Assembly: GCF_003423665.1 (NCBI RefSeq)
Contig: NZ_BFBY01000002.1
Location: 62,001 to 126,000, forward strand
Source of the DNA: Lactobacillus rodentium
GTDB lineage: Bacteria > Bacillota > Bacilli > Lactobacillales > Lactobacillaceae
Reading direction: 5' to 3'
DNA length: 64,000 bases
The notes beneath the pieces were generated by a model, which searched no databases, was not told the DNA's origin, and saw nothing but the letters and a program-made list of their open reading frames with translations. Position numbers and translations under genes: made by a program. Shown piece after piece: positions 1 to 8,623 of this stretch. Positions within the stretch are counted from its first letter, which is position 1. Each line of letters starts with the position of its first letter.

Positions 1-564
1 AACATTAGAAACACCAAAGTAAGTTAATAGGAATGGGAAAATTGCGGCTAAAACTGCACCAGTGTTTGACAAGAAACTTTGAATTCCGTAAGCATAACTC
101 TTTTGGTCGTCATTAACCATGTCACCAACCATCATCTTAAATGGTTGCATGGCAATATTTGATGAAAGATCAAGTAAAGCCACAGTAATTGCACCAAACC
201 ATAAGGCAGCAAGTGAGCCATAACCAAAACCAAAACTACCCGCATTTGGTAATAAGATCATTACGATCACGGCAATAATTGAACCTAACAATAAATAAGG
301 TAAACGACGTCCACCTAATTTTGGTAACCAGGTCCGATCTGATAAAGAACCAATAATTGGTTGCACGATCAAACCAGCTAGTGGTGGCAAAATAAAGAAC
401 CATCCTAAACTATCCGGATTTGCCCCAATAGTTTGGAAAATTCTACTCATTTGTGAACTTTGTAAAGTAAAAGCGATTTGTACGCCCAAGAAACCAAAGT
501 TAATCATCCAGATCATTTCTTTAGTAAGCGTTGGCAAGCCAGTACTTTTAGTTTGCTTATCCAT
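1..564 (-). CDS. MFS sugar transporter, N-terminal part (cut by window edge)
   Basis: Only the first 188 codons are inside the window. The protein starts MDKQTKSTGLPTLTKEMIW and continues with membrane segments. The loop after them has SDRTWLPKLGGRRLPY, the pattern of SLC45/GPH-like MFS sugar transporters used for maltose or sucrose uptake. The ATG at 562-564 follows a GGAGGA ribosome site. It lies directly downstream of a LacI-type regulator on the same strand, and its own promoter carries a palindromic operator and a cre-like site, so sugar-induced, glucose-repressed expression is inferred. Maltose is the likeliest substrate from family context, but the sequence does not prove it. Confidence 0.8.
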   Translation of the reverse strand, partial: MDKQTKSTGLPTLTKEMIWMINFGFLGVQIAFTLQSSQMSRIFQTIGANPDSLGWFFILPPLAGLIVQPIIGSLSDRTWLPKLGGRRLPYLLLGSIIAVIVMILLPNAGSFGFGYGSLAALWFGAITVALLDLSSNIAMQPFKMMVGDMVNDDQKSYAYGIQSFLSNTGAVLAAIFPFLLTYFGVSNV

Positions 565-592
565 AAAATCTTCCTCCAATCTAGAAAGTAAC

Positions 593-660
593 TGTAAGCG
601 TTTACTAACATATTTATAATATACCAGCAAATTATATTTTGTGCAACCGCTTGCACAAAA
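593..660 (-). promoter_or_regulatory. Promoter with LacI-type operator and cre site for the sugar transporter
   Basis: On the minus strand TTGCAC (641-646) and TATATT (618-623) are separated by 17 nt, a good -35/-10 pair. A 24-bp element at 637-660 has perfect 10-bp arms (TTTTGTGCAA / TTGCACAAAA) around CCGC and overlaps the -35 box. This is the expected shape of a LacI-family operator. At 593-606 TGTAAGCGTTTACT matches the CcpA cre consensus, just downstream of the predicted start point. That the neighbouring LacI protein binds the palindrome is inference. Confidence 0.72.
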
Positions 661-682
661 AATAAAATAAAAAAAGCAAGCT

Positions 683-1615
683 TTAAACCTTACTTTCCTC
701 AATTTGATATGGAACAAAATAATGACTAGTTTGTTGATTAAACAACAACTTAACGGCCTGCTTACCTAGCAATTGGGGCTGTAAATCAATTATTTTCTCA
801 TGTTCAAAAATTAATTTTACCAATTCACTATCATTGAAACAAACAACTGGAAGATTATATTTTAAGACTTCACGCGCACAAGCTAGAAAAATGCGATCAT
901 CAGAAAAAATAATGCCATTTAACTCGTCTAAATTATGATAAATTTCACTTTTCTCTTCAATTGTAAGAACTTGAGGTTTTAATCCTTCTTGTTTCATTAT
1001 TTTACGATAGCCTGCTTCGCGATCTTCTTCAAAAGGACGTGCATGCTTAGTCCGAATAAACGCTGGTCGCTTTACTTGCGGATAAGTTAGTAATAATTTA
1101 GTAGCAGCTTGTCCTACTTTAAAATTATCATTATCCACAAAACGTTCATGATGAAAAGGATGACCAATAATCACGAAATCAATTTTTTGTTTAGTTAAAT
1201 ATTCAATTACAGGATCTTTTTTTGCTGAATATAGCAAGACAAACTTTCTCACTTTAACTTCTTCAACCATTGCTTTAACTTGTTCAAGAAAAGTTTGTTC
1301 ATTACGACCCATTACTAACATAATTTTATAGTCAGAAGAATCTAGGGCTCCGTTGATGCCACGTAAAATTTCTAAATGAAAAGTATCGGCTGCTTTAGTA
1401 TTTTTAAAGGGCAAAGGAAATACTACTCCGATAATCTGACTTTGACCCCGACTTAAATTTTTAGCCGCAAAATCAGGATGATAATTTAATTCATCCGCAT
1501 ATTTTTTTACTAATTCCCGAGTCTTTTTACTAATTCGAGCATTTTCATTCAAAGCTCTTGATGCTGTTGATTCTGAAACTCCAGCGGCTAGAGCTACATC
1601 CCTTAAAGTTGACAT
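683..1615 (-). CDS. LacI/GalR-family transcriptional regulator, MalR-like
   Basis: A 310-residue protein with an N-terminal LacI HTH (STLRDVALAAGVSESTASRAL, residues 2-22), a hinge region and a periplasmic-binding-protein-like effector domain to the C-terminus. Size and layout fit the family. It is followed on the same strand by an MFS sugar transporter whose promoter carries a strong palindromic operator, so it probably represses that gene until its sugar is present. In lactobacilli such pairs usually belong to maltose/maltodextrin clusters, hence the MalR-like label. The rest of such a cluster would be outside the window. Confidence 0.85.
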   Translation of the reverse strand: MSTLRDVALAAGVSESTASRALNENARISKKTRELVKKYADELNYHPDFAAKNLSRGQSQIIGVVFPLPFKNTKAADTFHLEILRGINGALDSSDYKIMLVMGRNEQTFLEQVKAMVEEVKVRKFVLLYSAKKDPVIEYLTKQKIDFVIIGHPFHHERFVDNDNFKVGQAATKLLLTYPQVKRPAFIRTKHARPFEEDREAGYRKIMKQEGLKPQVLTIEEKSEIYHNLDELNGIIFSDDRIFLACAREVLKYNLPVVCFNDSELVKLIFEHEKIIDLQPQLLGKQAVKLLFNQQTSHYFVPYQIEESKV

Positions 1616-1663
1616 TTATTTTCACTCCAACTTGATTTATTTGTCCCTTTTATCATAACAAAT

Positions 1664-1698
1664 AAAAAGAGCCAATTAGTATTTTACTAATTAGCTCT
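1664..1698 (-). terminator. Terminator after the tautomerase gene
   Basis: Stem GAGCTAATTAGT / ACTAATTGGCTC around a short loop, followed on the minus strand by TTTTT. It lies 6 nt beyond the tautomerase stop codon. Confidence 0.8.
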
Positions 1699-1703
1699 CT
1701 TAG

Positions 1704-1883
1704 TTAAGCTTTCCACTCACCATTATTTCCATAAGTATGGTGATCTAATTCATTGATAATGACATGAATATGTTCATTTGGTGCCCCAGTATTCTTATGA
1801 ACGGCTTCAGTGATATCTTTCATCAAATTAGTTAATTGTTCATCACTACGACCCTTAATTAATTCTACATGTACAAATGGCAT
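1704..1883 (-). CDS. 4-oxalocrotonate tautomerase family protein
   Basis: A 59-residue protein beginning [13 protein letters not shown]. The family needs Pro as the N-terminal residue after Met removal, where it acts as the catalytic base, so the start is set at the ATG giving MPFV. That ATG has an AGGAGG ribosome site 8 nt upstream. An in-frame ATG six codons earlier is rejected because it would bury the catalytic proline. Length is typical for a 4-OT subunit. The natural substrate in lactobacilli is not known. It is a single gene with its own terminator, upstream of the LacI regulator. Confidence 0.85.
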   Translation of the reverse strand: MPFVHVELIKGRSDEQLTNLMKDITEAVHKNTGAPNEHIHVIINELDHHTYGNNGEWKA

Positions 1884-2048
1884 AAATTTTCCTCCTAACA
1901 TATTAGGGTTTTAGTTAATTTTACCATTTTATTGAGGCAGAAATAATAATTCTCCTCTAGCTAACTAGTGATTTTATTTATTATAAAGTTCTTTGATCAT
2001 TCTACAGTAAAAATAATTTAATAATTAAAAATATAATTGCCAATTGTA

Positions 2049-2078
2049 TTGACAAAATATCCATATTTCCAATATAAT
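2049..2078 (+). promoter_or_regulatory. Promoter of the tRNA-Arg gene
   Basis: TTGACA (2049-2054) and TATAAT (2073-2078) are separated by 18 nt, both perfect consensus boxes. They lie about 20 nt upstream of the mature tRNA 5' end. Confidence 0.8.
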
Positions 2079-2097
2079 GTTCTTTGTTGTCAGCAAC

Positions 2098-2171
2098 GGT
2101 TCGGTAGCTCAGCTGGATAGAGCAACGGTCTTCTAAACCGTGGGTCGTGAGTTCGAATCTCACCCGAATCA
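2098..2171 (+). tRNA. tRNA-Arg (anticodon TCT)
   Basis: A 74-nt cloverleaf. The acceptor arm is GGTTCGG / CCGAATC with discriminator A. The D arm has TAGCTCAGCTGGATAGAGCA. The anticodon stem ACGGT / ACCGT encloses loop CTTCTAA with anticodon TCT (reads AGA). The T arm has GTGAG TTCGAAT CTCAC. CCA is not encoded. A consensus promoter precedes it and a terminator follows, so it is a monocistronic tRNA gene. Confidence 0.96.
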
Positions 2172-2179
2172 CTACAACA

Positions 2180-2206
2180 GGCGCCCTTAATGGGCGTCTT
2201 TTTTTG
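2180..2206 (+). terminator. tRNA-Arg terminator
   Basis: GGCGCCC, loop TTAAT, GGGCGTC, then TTTTTTT on the plus strand, 9 nt after the tRNA. Confidence 0.85.
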
Positions 2207-2240
2207 TGCTTTTTTCTAGGTGGTAACATTTATGCATCAG

Positions 2241-2274
2241 AAAAGAGAGTATTCATTGAATACCCTCTTTTTTT
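2241..2274. terminator. Bidirectional hairpin terminator
   Basis: Stem GAGAGTATTC / GAATACCCTC with a 3-nt loop and one mismatch. T7 follows on the plus strand and TTTT on the minus strand. It probably ends the small minus-strand gene at 2314-2457. Confidence 0.65.
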
Positions 2275-2313
2275 CTTACATTTTTCCAAGAAACTGAAGC
2301 TGTATAAATATCA

Positions 2314-2457
2314 TTAGTTTTCATCAAAAAAATCCGCTATTTCTTTATCAGTTTCTATTTTTTGAGTGGGAAGTTTCTTAGCAGCCTCTTTTATTCTCAT
2401 CGATACAATTTTTCGATTAACATTCACTTGAATCTTTTTTGTTTCACTTGCTTTCAT
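2314..2457 (-). CDS. Small conserved-looking protein of unknown function (47 aa)
   Basis: An ORF of 47 codons starting MKASETKKIQVNVNRKIVSM and ending with an acidic IADFFDEN tail. The ATG has a strong AAGGAGA ribosome site 8 nt upstream and a terminator-like hairpin follows the stop, so it looks like a real gene and not a chance frame. The N-terminal half is basic and the C-terminal half mixed-charge helical. The size and strand-helix layout recall CopG/RelB-type antitoxins, but no toxin partner is adjacent and the family is not recognised. Confidence 0.6.
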   Translation of the reverse strand: MKASETKKIQVNVNRKIVSMRIKEAAKKLPTQKIETDKEIADFFDEN

Positions 2458-2520
2458 ACTCTTCTCTCCTTAAATATCTTTCAATCTAGATTTCTCTACA
2501 ACAACAGAAATCTAACTTTC

Positions 2521-4119
2521 TTATCTATTTTTGACCCGTTTATTAACTTCAATTGCAGCAGGTTCAACTTTGGCTAAGCGTGAACGTATGCCCCATAAGT
2601 AAAATAAATATGAAGCAATAACAATCACTAAGAAATCCCAGGGATATTTAATCCAATCTTGACCACCAAAACCAGTACTCCCGACATACGACATGATTGA
2701 AATAAAAACTAAATATCCCAACATCCACCAAAATCCCTTAAGTTGTTTTTTAAGTGATGCATTTTGGTAGCGAATTTCATAATAAAGATAACTTGGCAAA
2801 CCTAGAATAATAACAAAAATAACCTGGATTGTCGTTGGCCACATTGTCCAATAAATTGCCAAACTAGTTAAGATAAAGGCCAAAGGTGCTACCCACTTCA
2901 TCCAATTCGGCTTAAAAGGACGCTCTAATTTAGGTGCAATTTTACGTAATGAAATTACTGTTACCGGGCCAGTTAAATAAGCAATTAAAGTAGCTGCCGT
3001 AATCACTGTAGCTAATAGATTCCAATTTCTAAAAACACTAACTAAAATCATCGCTAAGAAAAAGTCGACTACCATCGCAAATCTCGGCACCATATAACGG
3101 CGATCTAAATGACCCAACCATTTTGGTAAGTGTCTTGTGTGCGTCATCGCAGCGATCGCTCTTGAGGCAGTTGCCACAAAAGCCACCCCAGTTCCAAATG
3201 GCGATACAAATGCATCTAAGTAAAGTAAAATGACTAACCAATTAATTCCTAATAAAATCGCAATATCTGCAAAAGGTGAACTAAAATTAATTCCCTTCCA
3301 GCTACTATGAGCTAACATTTTAGGATCAATGGCACCAATAAAAGTTACTTGTAACAAAATATAAATCGCTGCAGTAATAAGCATTGATATTAAGACGCCA
3401 CGGACAATGTTTTTACGCGGATTTTTTAATTCTCCACCCATATTAATTACAGTTTGAAAGGCATCATAAGACATAATAATCCCAGCTACAGAAGTGGCTT
3501 CAAAAATTGAACGACTGCCATAAGGCATAAAAGTACTTACACTGTGGCCAAAGTTTTCTGCATGAAAACCACTACAAATTAGGACAACGATTGTCAAAGT
3601 TGGCAGTAAAACCTTAAAAACTGAAATCAAGTTAGTAAAGTGTGTCATTAACTTAACTGACCAAAAATTAATCAGAGTAAAGACCAACATGAATAAAAAA
3701 ACTACCCAAAGCCCTTTAAAAGTGATTGTGCCATGACTCATAAACTGACTCGTCCAGTTCGCCCAGCTCCATGGCCATGAGCTCATGTATTGTACTGCGG
3801 CTACAGCTTCCATTGGCACTAAAGTAACTAAAGAGATCCAATTAGCCCATGCGGCAATAAAACCTAGTAAGGGGCCATGGCTATATTGTGCATATTTACT
3901 CATCCCGCCACTTTCCGGAAACATTGAACCCAATTCAATATAAGTTAAGGCAATAATGATGATAATTGCCCCACCAAGAATCCAAGAAATAATTGCTGCC
4001 GGGCCTGCAATTTTAGCTGCTGAACCTGCTCCGAATAGCCATCCTGAGCCAATTAAAGAGTTTAAAGCCAGCATTACCGCTGAAAAAAGACTTATTTTAT
4101 GTAGCTTACTTTTATCCAT
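2521..4119 (-). CDS. APC-superfamily amino acid permease
   Basis: A 532-residue polytopic membrane protein with about 12-14 hydrophobic segments. TM1 contains NSLIGSGWLFG, the broken helix with the small-residue GSG motif that binds the substrate carboxylate and amino groups in APC permeases. The next loop has ELGSMFPESGGMSKYAQYSHG, also typical of the family. It is a single gene, with no transporter partner beside it. Substrate cannot be read from the sequence. The C-terminal tail is short, basic and cytoplasmic. Confidence 0.85.
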   Translation of the reverse strand: MDKSKLHKISLFSAVMLALNSLIGSGWLFGAGSAAKIAGPAAIISWILGGAIIIIIALTYIELGSMFPESGGMSKYAQYSHGPLLGFIAAWANWISLVTLVPMEAVAAVQYMSSWPWSWANWTSQFMSHGTITFKGLWVVFLFMLVFTLINFWSVKLMTHFTNLISVFKVLLPTLTIVVLICSGFHAENFGHSVSTFMPYGSRSIFEATSVAGIIMSYDAFQTVINMGGELKNPRKNIVRGVLISMLITAAIYILLQVTFIGAIDPKMLAHSSWKGINFSSPFADIAILLGINWLVILLYLDAFVSPFGTGVAFVATASRAIAAMTHTRHLPKWLGHLDRRYMVPRFAMVVDFFLAMILVSVFRNWNLLATVITAATLIAYLTGPVTVISLRKIAPKLERPFKPNWMKWVAPLAFILTSLAIYWTMWPTTIQVIFVIILGLPSYLYYEIRYQNASLKKQLKGFWWMLGYLVFISIMSYVGSTGFGGQDWIKYPWDFLVIVIASYLFYLWGIRSRLAKVEPAAIEVNKRVKNR

Positions 4120-4216
4120 TAACTTTTCCCTATTTCATAAGTATATTTTTACTTAATTTTACCAAAATCCTATTTTTTCTTTCAATTTAATTTAAAAATT
4201 AGATTGCTTATGTATA

Positions 4217-4258
4217 TAAAAACAGCACTAAACTAACTTGTTTAGTACTGTTTTTGCT
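4217..4258. terminator. Terminator after the 181-residue unknown gene
   Basis: Stem ACAGCACTAAAC / GTTTAGTACTGT, one mismatch, with T5 on both sides. It ends the gene at 4259-4804. Confidence 0.75.
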
Positions 4259-4804
4259 TTATTTAATAACAATATTCAATCTACCTGGATTTACCTCTGG
4301 ATCAATAAAGGGATCACCAATAATTTCTTCTGGCACTTCCATTACCTTTTGCAAAAGATTTTCGTGATATTGTTCATCATAGCTATCAACGGCTTCATTA
4401 TATTTAAAAGGCACGCGAATATTAATTGGCTTTTTATTAGTATATTTTAAGGTCACCATGGTAATATCCTTGGCATCTTTTACATGCTCAAAAAATTCTT
4501 GAGGTGTTGCCCGCACTTTAGTCAAACTATCAGTCGTCTGTTCATACTTACGGACAGTAACATTTTTTTCAATATCATCGGTCCAAAAAGAAAGATAAAT
4601 TGCTGGAGCAATATAAACAATGTCGATACCATCATCATTCTTATCAGGATTAAAATGGTAAAACTTAGATTCAGTTACTTCAGGAATTTGCATGCGAGCA
4701 ATTCCAGCTGCTTTAATAGTCGTTTCAAAGACACCACGACCTAAATTTTCACTTTGACTACTGCCACGTCCTTGTGAATGAATTGTAATTGATTCTAGAC
4801 TCAT
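4259..4804 (-). CDS. Unrecognised cytosolic protein (181 aa)
   Basis: The ATG is preceded by GAGGGA at 7 nt. The product has no signal peptide, no membrane segment and no cysteine. It is acidic overall and contains a beta-strand-rich middle (IDIVYIAPAIYLSFW, residues 61-75). It ends with two short Pro/Asp-rich turns (IGDPFIDPEVNPG). No motif identifies a reaction. It forms its own transcription unit between an APC permease and a large adhesin. Codon use and spacing look like an ordinary gene. Confidence 0.6.
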   Translation of the reverse strand: MSLESITIHSQGRGSSQSENLGRGVFETTIKAAGIARMQIPEVTESKFYHFNPDKNDDGIDIVYIAPAIYLSFWTDDIEKNVTVRKYEQTTDSLTKVRATPQEFFEHVKDAKDITMVTLKYTNKKPINIRVPFKYNEAVDSYDEQYHENLLQKVMEVPEEIIGDPFIDPEVNPGRLNIVIK

Positions 4805-4883
4805 TTATATCCCTCATTTTTTATTACTTATTCAAGCTTTATTTTAACAAACTTTTATTTAGAACTTTAATTTCTGCGCTCAA

Positions 4884-4924
4884 TAAAAAAAGATTGACCA
4901 AATTATTTTGATCAATCTTTTTTG
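4884..4924 (-). terminator. Terminator of the large LPXTG adhesin gene
   Basis: Stem AGATTGACCAAA / TTTTGATCAATCT, with T7 following on the minus strand. Confidence 0.8.
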
Positions 4925-4942
4925 GTTAAACATTATTGCGTA

Positions 4943-7900
4943 TTAGTTTTTACGTCTCTTAGTTCCAGCTAAACCTAAAAGTGCACCAACACTAGCAATT
5001 GCTAAACCGAGTAAGCCTAGTTTATCAGCTTGTACACCAGTTTGCGGTAAAGTCTTAGCTTTATCAGAAATGTTATCTTCGATGTCAGCATAAGCATAAA
5101 CAGTTGCGCTCTTAGTTTCAAGCTTATCTGGTTTAATTGGGTTATCCTCGTTAACATTTTCATGAGTAACACTATCGCTAGAAGTTGTTTTCTCACTATC
5201 AGAATCTGGTCCATTTAATTCAATTGGGTCGTCTGCTTTACCTTCATGGTTTTCAGTCGGACCTTTAGCTATTTCTTCCTTTACTACATTTACAACAATT
5301 GGAGTACCATCTTTAGGAATTACAAGATCCGGAGTATCAACACTTATGTAGCCTTCAGGTAATTTAGGAGTAACTTTGTCGCCTGGTTTACCTGTGAGTT
5401 CTTGAGTACCAACTACATCGCCATTTGAATCTTTGTAAATAATTACGTGCTTAGTTTCGGTGTCATTTTGAGTAAGTGGAGTATCTGTAGCTATTTCTTT
5501 CTTAACAACCTTTACAGTTACAACACCACTTTCAGGGATAGTTACTTCAGTGATATCACCATTGTAGTAACCATCTGGAATATGTGGTTTTACCTTATCA
5601 TTTGGCTTACCGGCCACATCTTCAGTACCTACAACATTACCCTTTCCATCTTTGTAAACGATCACGGTCTTAGTTGGTAACTTGTCAGCTTCCGCGACGT
5701 CACCGTTTGAAGTTTCTTTCTTAGTAACATTAACAGTGATTACTCCACTTTCTGGAATAGTTACTTCATCACTATCACCGTTCCAATAACCTTCTGGGAT
5801 ATTAGCTTTAACCTTATCGTTAGGCTTACCTGTGATATCTTGAGTACCTACAACATTACCGTGTCCGTCTTTGTAAATAATGACGTTCTTAGTTGGTAAG
5901 TTATCAGCTTCTGCAACATCACCGTTCGAAGTTTCCTTCTTAACTACGTTGACAGTTACAATGCCTGATTCTGGAATTGTTACTTTGTCAGTGTCGCCGT
6001 TCCAGTAACCTTCTGGGATATTGGCTTTAACCTTATCGTTAGGCTTACCTGTGATATCTTGAGTACCAACTACATTACCGTTTCCGTCTTTGTAAATGAT
6101 CATGTTCTTAGTTGGTAAGTTATCAGCTTCTGCGACATCACCATTTGAAGTTTCTTTCTTAATAACCTTTACAGTAATTGGAGCAGGATCATCAGTGTCG
6201 AAAGTAATCTTGTCTGGAATGTTTTCATAAGTTACATAACCATTAGGTACTTCTGGAGTTACGGTAATTTCTTCACCGGTCTTACCAGTCACAGTTTGAG
6301 TGCTAACAGTTGTGCCATCACCATCTACATAATTAATGATTTGGTTATGACTGTTTGCACTATAAGTAAATGTAACAGTTGAATCTTCACTTAAATCTAC
6401 TTTTGGTGCAGCATCAGGATTTTCTACGGTATAACCCTTGATATTTGGAGCTGATACAGCATCAAAGCTTGCCTTTGACCAATCTGACCATTCGCCCCAG
6501 TGAGAAGTATTTTCAGTAGAACTATCATTTGAAGTAGAACTATTATCACTACTATCAGTTCTTACCCAATCAGTATAAGTTACGCGTTTTGGATCACTTT
6601 CAGGCAAGCCATAATTAATGATCTTACTTCTGACATAAATGGTCACTCCCTTTACATCAGATTCAGAACCATCACTGCCAGACAATTGACTACCGGTGCC
6701 TACTACTCTGTATAAGTTCTTGTCATCTTGGTGATCACTACCATTTTCTACTTCAATCCATGAACGTTTACGTGAAATAGTTCCTGTTTGCTTTGTGACT
6801 TCTTTTGTTTCACCGCTTGCTGGATCAATGTAATTTACCGTTCTGGTAATGGTCTTATCGTCAACTTGATCATTTGGTGTGTAAGTCACCATTACCACAA
6901 TGCGACTTGGAGTCTTGTCATTAGGCGTAATTTTACCTAAAGCATAACTTGGATCAATATCTTGACCTTCATCTTGAGTAGCATTTGGAGTAGTTACTAA
7001 GTTAGTAAATAATGCAGTAGTTGGTACAGATGCTTTATCCATACCGGTAACCGGAATAATGTGACCTGTGTAAGTGGTGTTATCACTTGTGTCAGTACCA
7101 GGGTAGTGTATTCCGGTAGTTACATCTTGTCCGTCAGGAACAACAGGCTTAACAGTGATTGTGGTATCTGCAGTGATAATGTATCCATTGGCGTTAATTT
7201 TCACAGTAGCTGGATAAATCTTGGCGTTAGCAGAGCCAGTATTCACATCTTTACTTACTTGATCAGGATCATTCCAAGCATAAGTTGTATTAGCAGGGAA
7301 TTGATTCTTATTTAAAACTGCTTCTCCCGCATCAGGAATTTGACCATAATCGGTGCTGACAGCGGTAACTTTTGGAGTACTTGGACGTACAATTGTGGAA
7401 ACATCAACAACTTTAGTACTGCCATCTGGATAAATAACAGTTACTTTTCCCGGCATATTTTGATTAAAAGTTGAAGTCACATCTGGTTTTTCAAGCCAAG
7501 TGATACGGGATCCTGAAGGAAGATCATTATTGTTCCTTATTTCATCATCTGATTTTGGAATTTTTCCAAAAGAAGTATGTGTAGGAGTCGGAATAGGTGT
7601 CAAATATTGAACATGTACATCAATTGAATCAGGAGTTTTATTTGAAAACGTAATAGAAGTTGGAAACTTGCTATTAGGAACTAATTCATATCCCTTAGGA
7701 ACATTCAATTGAACATTTTTAGTTTCACCTGTCTTACCAAAAATAGTTTGAGTGTCAACAGTTCTGCTGTTTGGATCAATATAATTGACAGTCACGCTCT
7801 GTTCAGGTGCAACAACATCAACAGTTGACTTAACATTGTATTCATTACCATTTGGCGTAGATACTTTGGTAGTAACATTTTGTTTACCTTCAGTATTTAT

Positions 7901-8410
7901 GTCAGGTTGATTATCAAAATTATAACGAGTACCTGTTGGCATTTGACTATTATTTGCAATAGAATTTTTGGCATCAGGTATTTGTCCTAACTCAGTGGTA
8001 GTATCTTGAGGAGTTGGCTTTTCTTCATAGTAAGCTTTAGCTATTACATGTGCAGTGTAGCCTGGCTTTTCGATGTTGACAGCGTCTAAACTATCGCCAC
8101 TCCAAGTGCCGTTATTATTTTTAGTACTGGCTGTTTGGGTGGTAGATGTAACTTTCCCAGTTTCTGGATCAGTTATATTAATCGTACGTGTCACAGTACT
8201 TGCTGTTTGAGTGACTGAATTATCTTGTTGCTGTGTTTGAGCAGTAGACAAACCATCCGCGTGAACAACGTTGTTATTTGGTGTAGCTAAAGCGAAAAAT
8301 GCAGTTCCAAGTAACACGCTTGCTAAACCGAAGCTGTACTTACGAAAGCTGAATCTTTCTTGTTTACCATTTAATTTATTAACATATCCAACATCATGTT
8401 TGTGTAACAT
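4943..8410 (-). CDS. Large LPXTG-anchored adhesin with Rib and MucBP-like repeats
   Basis: An 1155-residue cell-wall protein. It begins with a YSIRK-type signal peptide (FSFRKYSFGLASVLLG, cleavage predicted near HADG at about residue 53). Rib-like domains starting GQIPDA or GKIPKS recur at about residues 140-430. MucBP-like blocks (VNYIDP) are interspersed, followed by four repeats of about 72 residues at about 750-1050 with cores KxTSNGDVAE, IIYKDGNGNVVGT and PEGYWNGD. The C-terminus is LPQTG, a hydrophobic segment and KRRKN, the sortase A signal. The likely role is binding mucus or other cells, inferred from families. The 72-residue repeat is shared with the adhesin at 36126-40772. Confidence 0.92.
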   Translation of the reverse strand: MLHKHDVGYVNKLNGKQERFSFRKYSFGLASVLLGTAFFALATPNNNVVHADGLSTAQTQQQDNSVTQTASTVTRTINITDPETGKVTSTTQTASTKNNNGTWSGDSLDAVNIEKPGYTAHVIAKAYYEEKPTPQDTTTELGQIPDAKNSIANNSQMPTGTRYNFDNQPDINTEGKQNVTTKVSTPNGNEYNVKSTVDVVAPEQSVTVNYIDPNSRTVDTQTIFGKTGETKNVQLNVPKGYELVPNSKFPTSITFSNKTPDSIDVHVQYLTPIPTPTHTSFGKIPKSDDEIRNNNDLPSGSRITWLEKPDVTSTFNQNMPGKVTVIYPDGSTKVVDVSTIVRPSTPKVTAVSTDYGQIPDAGEAVLNKNQFPANTTYAWNDPDQVSKDVNTGSANAKIYPATVKINANGYIITADTTITVKPVVPDGQDVTTGIHYPGTDTSDNTTYTGHIIPVTGMDKASVPTTALFTNLVTTPNATQDEGQDIDPSYALGKITPNDKTPSRIVVMVTYTPNDQVDDKTITRTVNYIDPASGETKEVTKQTGTISRKRSWIEVENGSDHQDDKNLYRVVGTGSQLSGSDGSESDVKGVTIYVRSKIINYGLPESDPKRVTYTDWVRTDSSDNSSTSNDSSTENTSHWGEWSDWSKASFDAVSAPNIKGYTVENPDAAPKVDLSEDSTVTFTYSANSHNQIINYVDGDGTTVSTQTVTGKTGEEITVTPEVPNGYVTYENIPDKITFDTDDPAPITVKVIKKETSNGDVAEADNLPTKNMIIYKDGNGNVVGTQDITGKPNDKVKANIPEGYWNGDTDKVTIPESGIVTVNVVKKETSNGDVAEADNLPTKNVIIYKDGHGNVVGTQDITGKPNDKVKANIPEGYWNGDSDEVTIPESGVITVNVTKKETSNGDVAEADKLPTKTVIVYKDGKGNVVGTEDVAGKPNDKVKPHIPDGYYNGDITEVTIPESGVVTVKVVKKEIATDTPLTQNDTETKHVIIYKDSNGDVVGTQELTGKPGDKVTPKLPEGYISVDTPDLVIPKDGTPIVVNVVKEEIAKGPTENHEGKADDPIELNGPDSDSEKTTSSDSVTHENVNEDNPIKPDKLETKSATVYAYADIEDNISDKAKTLPQTGVQADKLGLLGLAIASVGALLGLAGTKRRKN

Positions 8411-8562
8411 AACTTATCTTCTTCCTTTTTCTCCAATGTTGTTTCTTATTTTATATTACCACCAGGTGTTATTTTTGTAACCATTAATATACAAGAAATA
8501 TTTATTTATTATGCAAGTTATAATAAATAACAATATATTTTAAGTTATTTATTATCTAAAAT

Positions 8563-8606
8563 AAAAAAAGAACTAAATCTGTATTCATACAGTCTTAGTC
8601 CTTTTT
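8563..8606 (-). terminator. pepN terminator
   Basis: Stem AGGACTAAGACTGTAT / ATACAGATTTAGTTCT, followed by T7 on the minus strand, 18 nt after the pepN stop. Confidence 0.85.
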
Positions 8607-8623
8607 CATACGGAATAGTAGTA

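Noticed and set aside
2002-2229. 75-codon minus-strand frame across the tRNA-Arg gene
   Set aside because: It overlaps the whole tRNA and its terminator on the opposite strand, so it is a shadow frame.
2484-2513. AGATTTCT / AGAAATCT hairpin after the APC permease gene
   Set aside because: No T-run follows on the minus strand, so it is not called a terminator.
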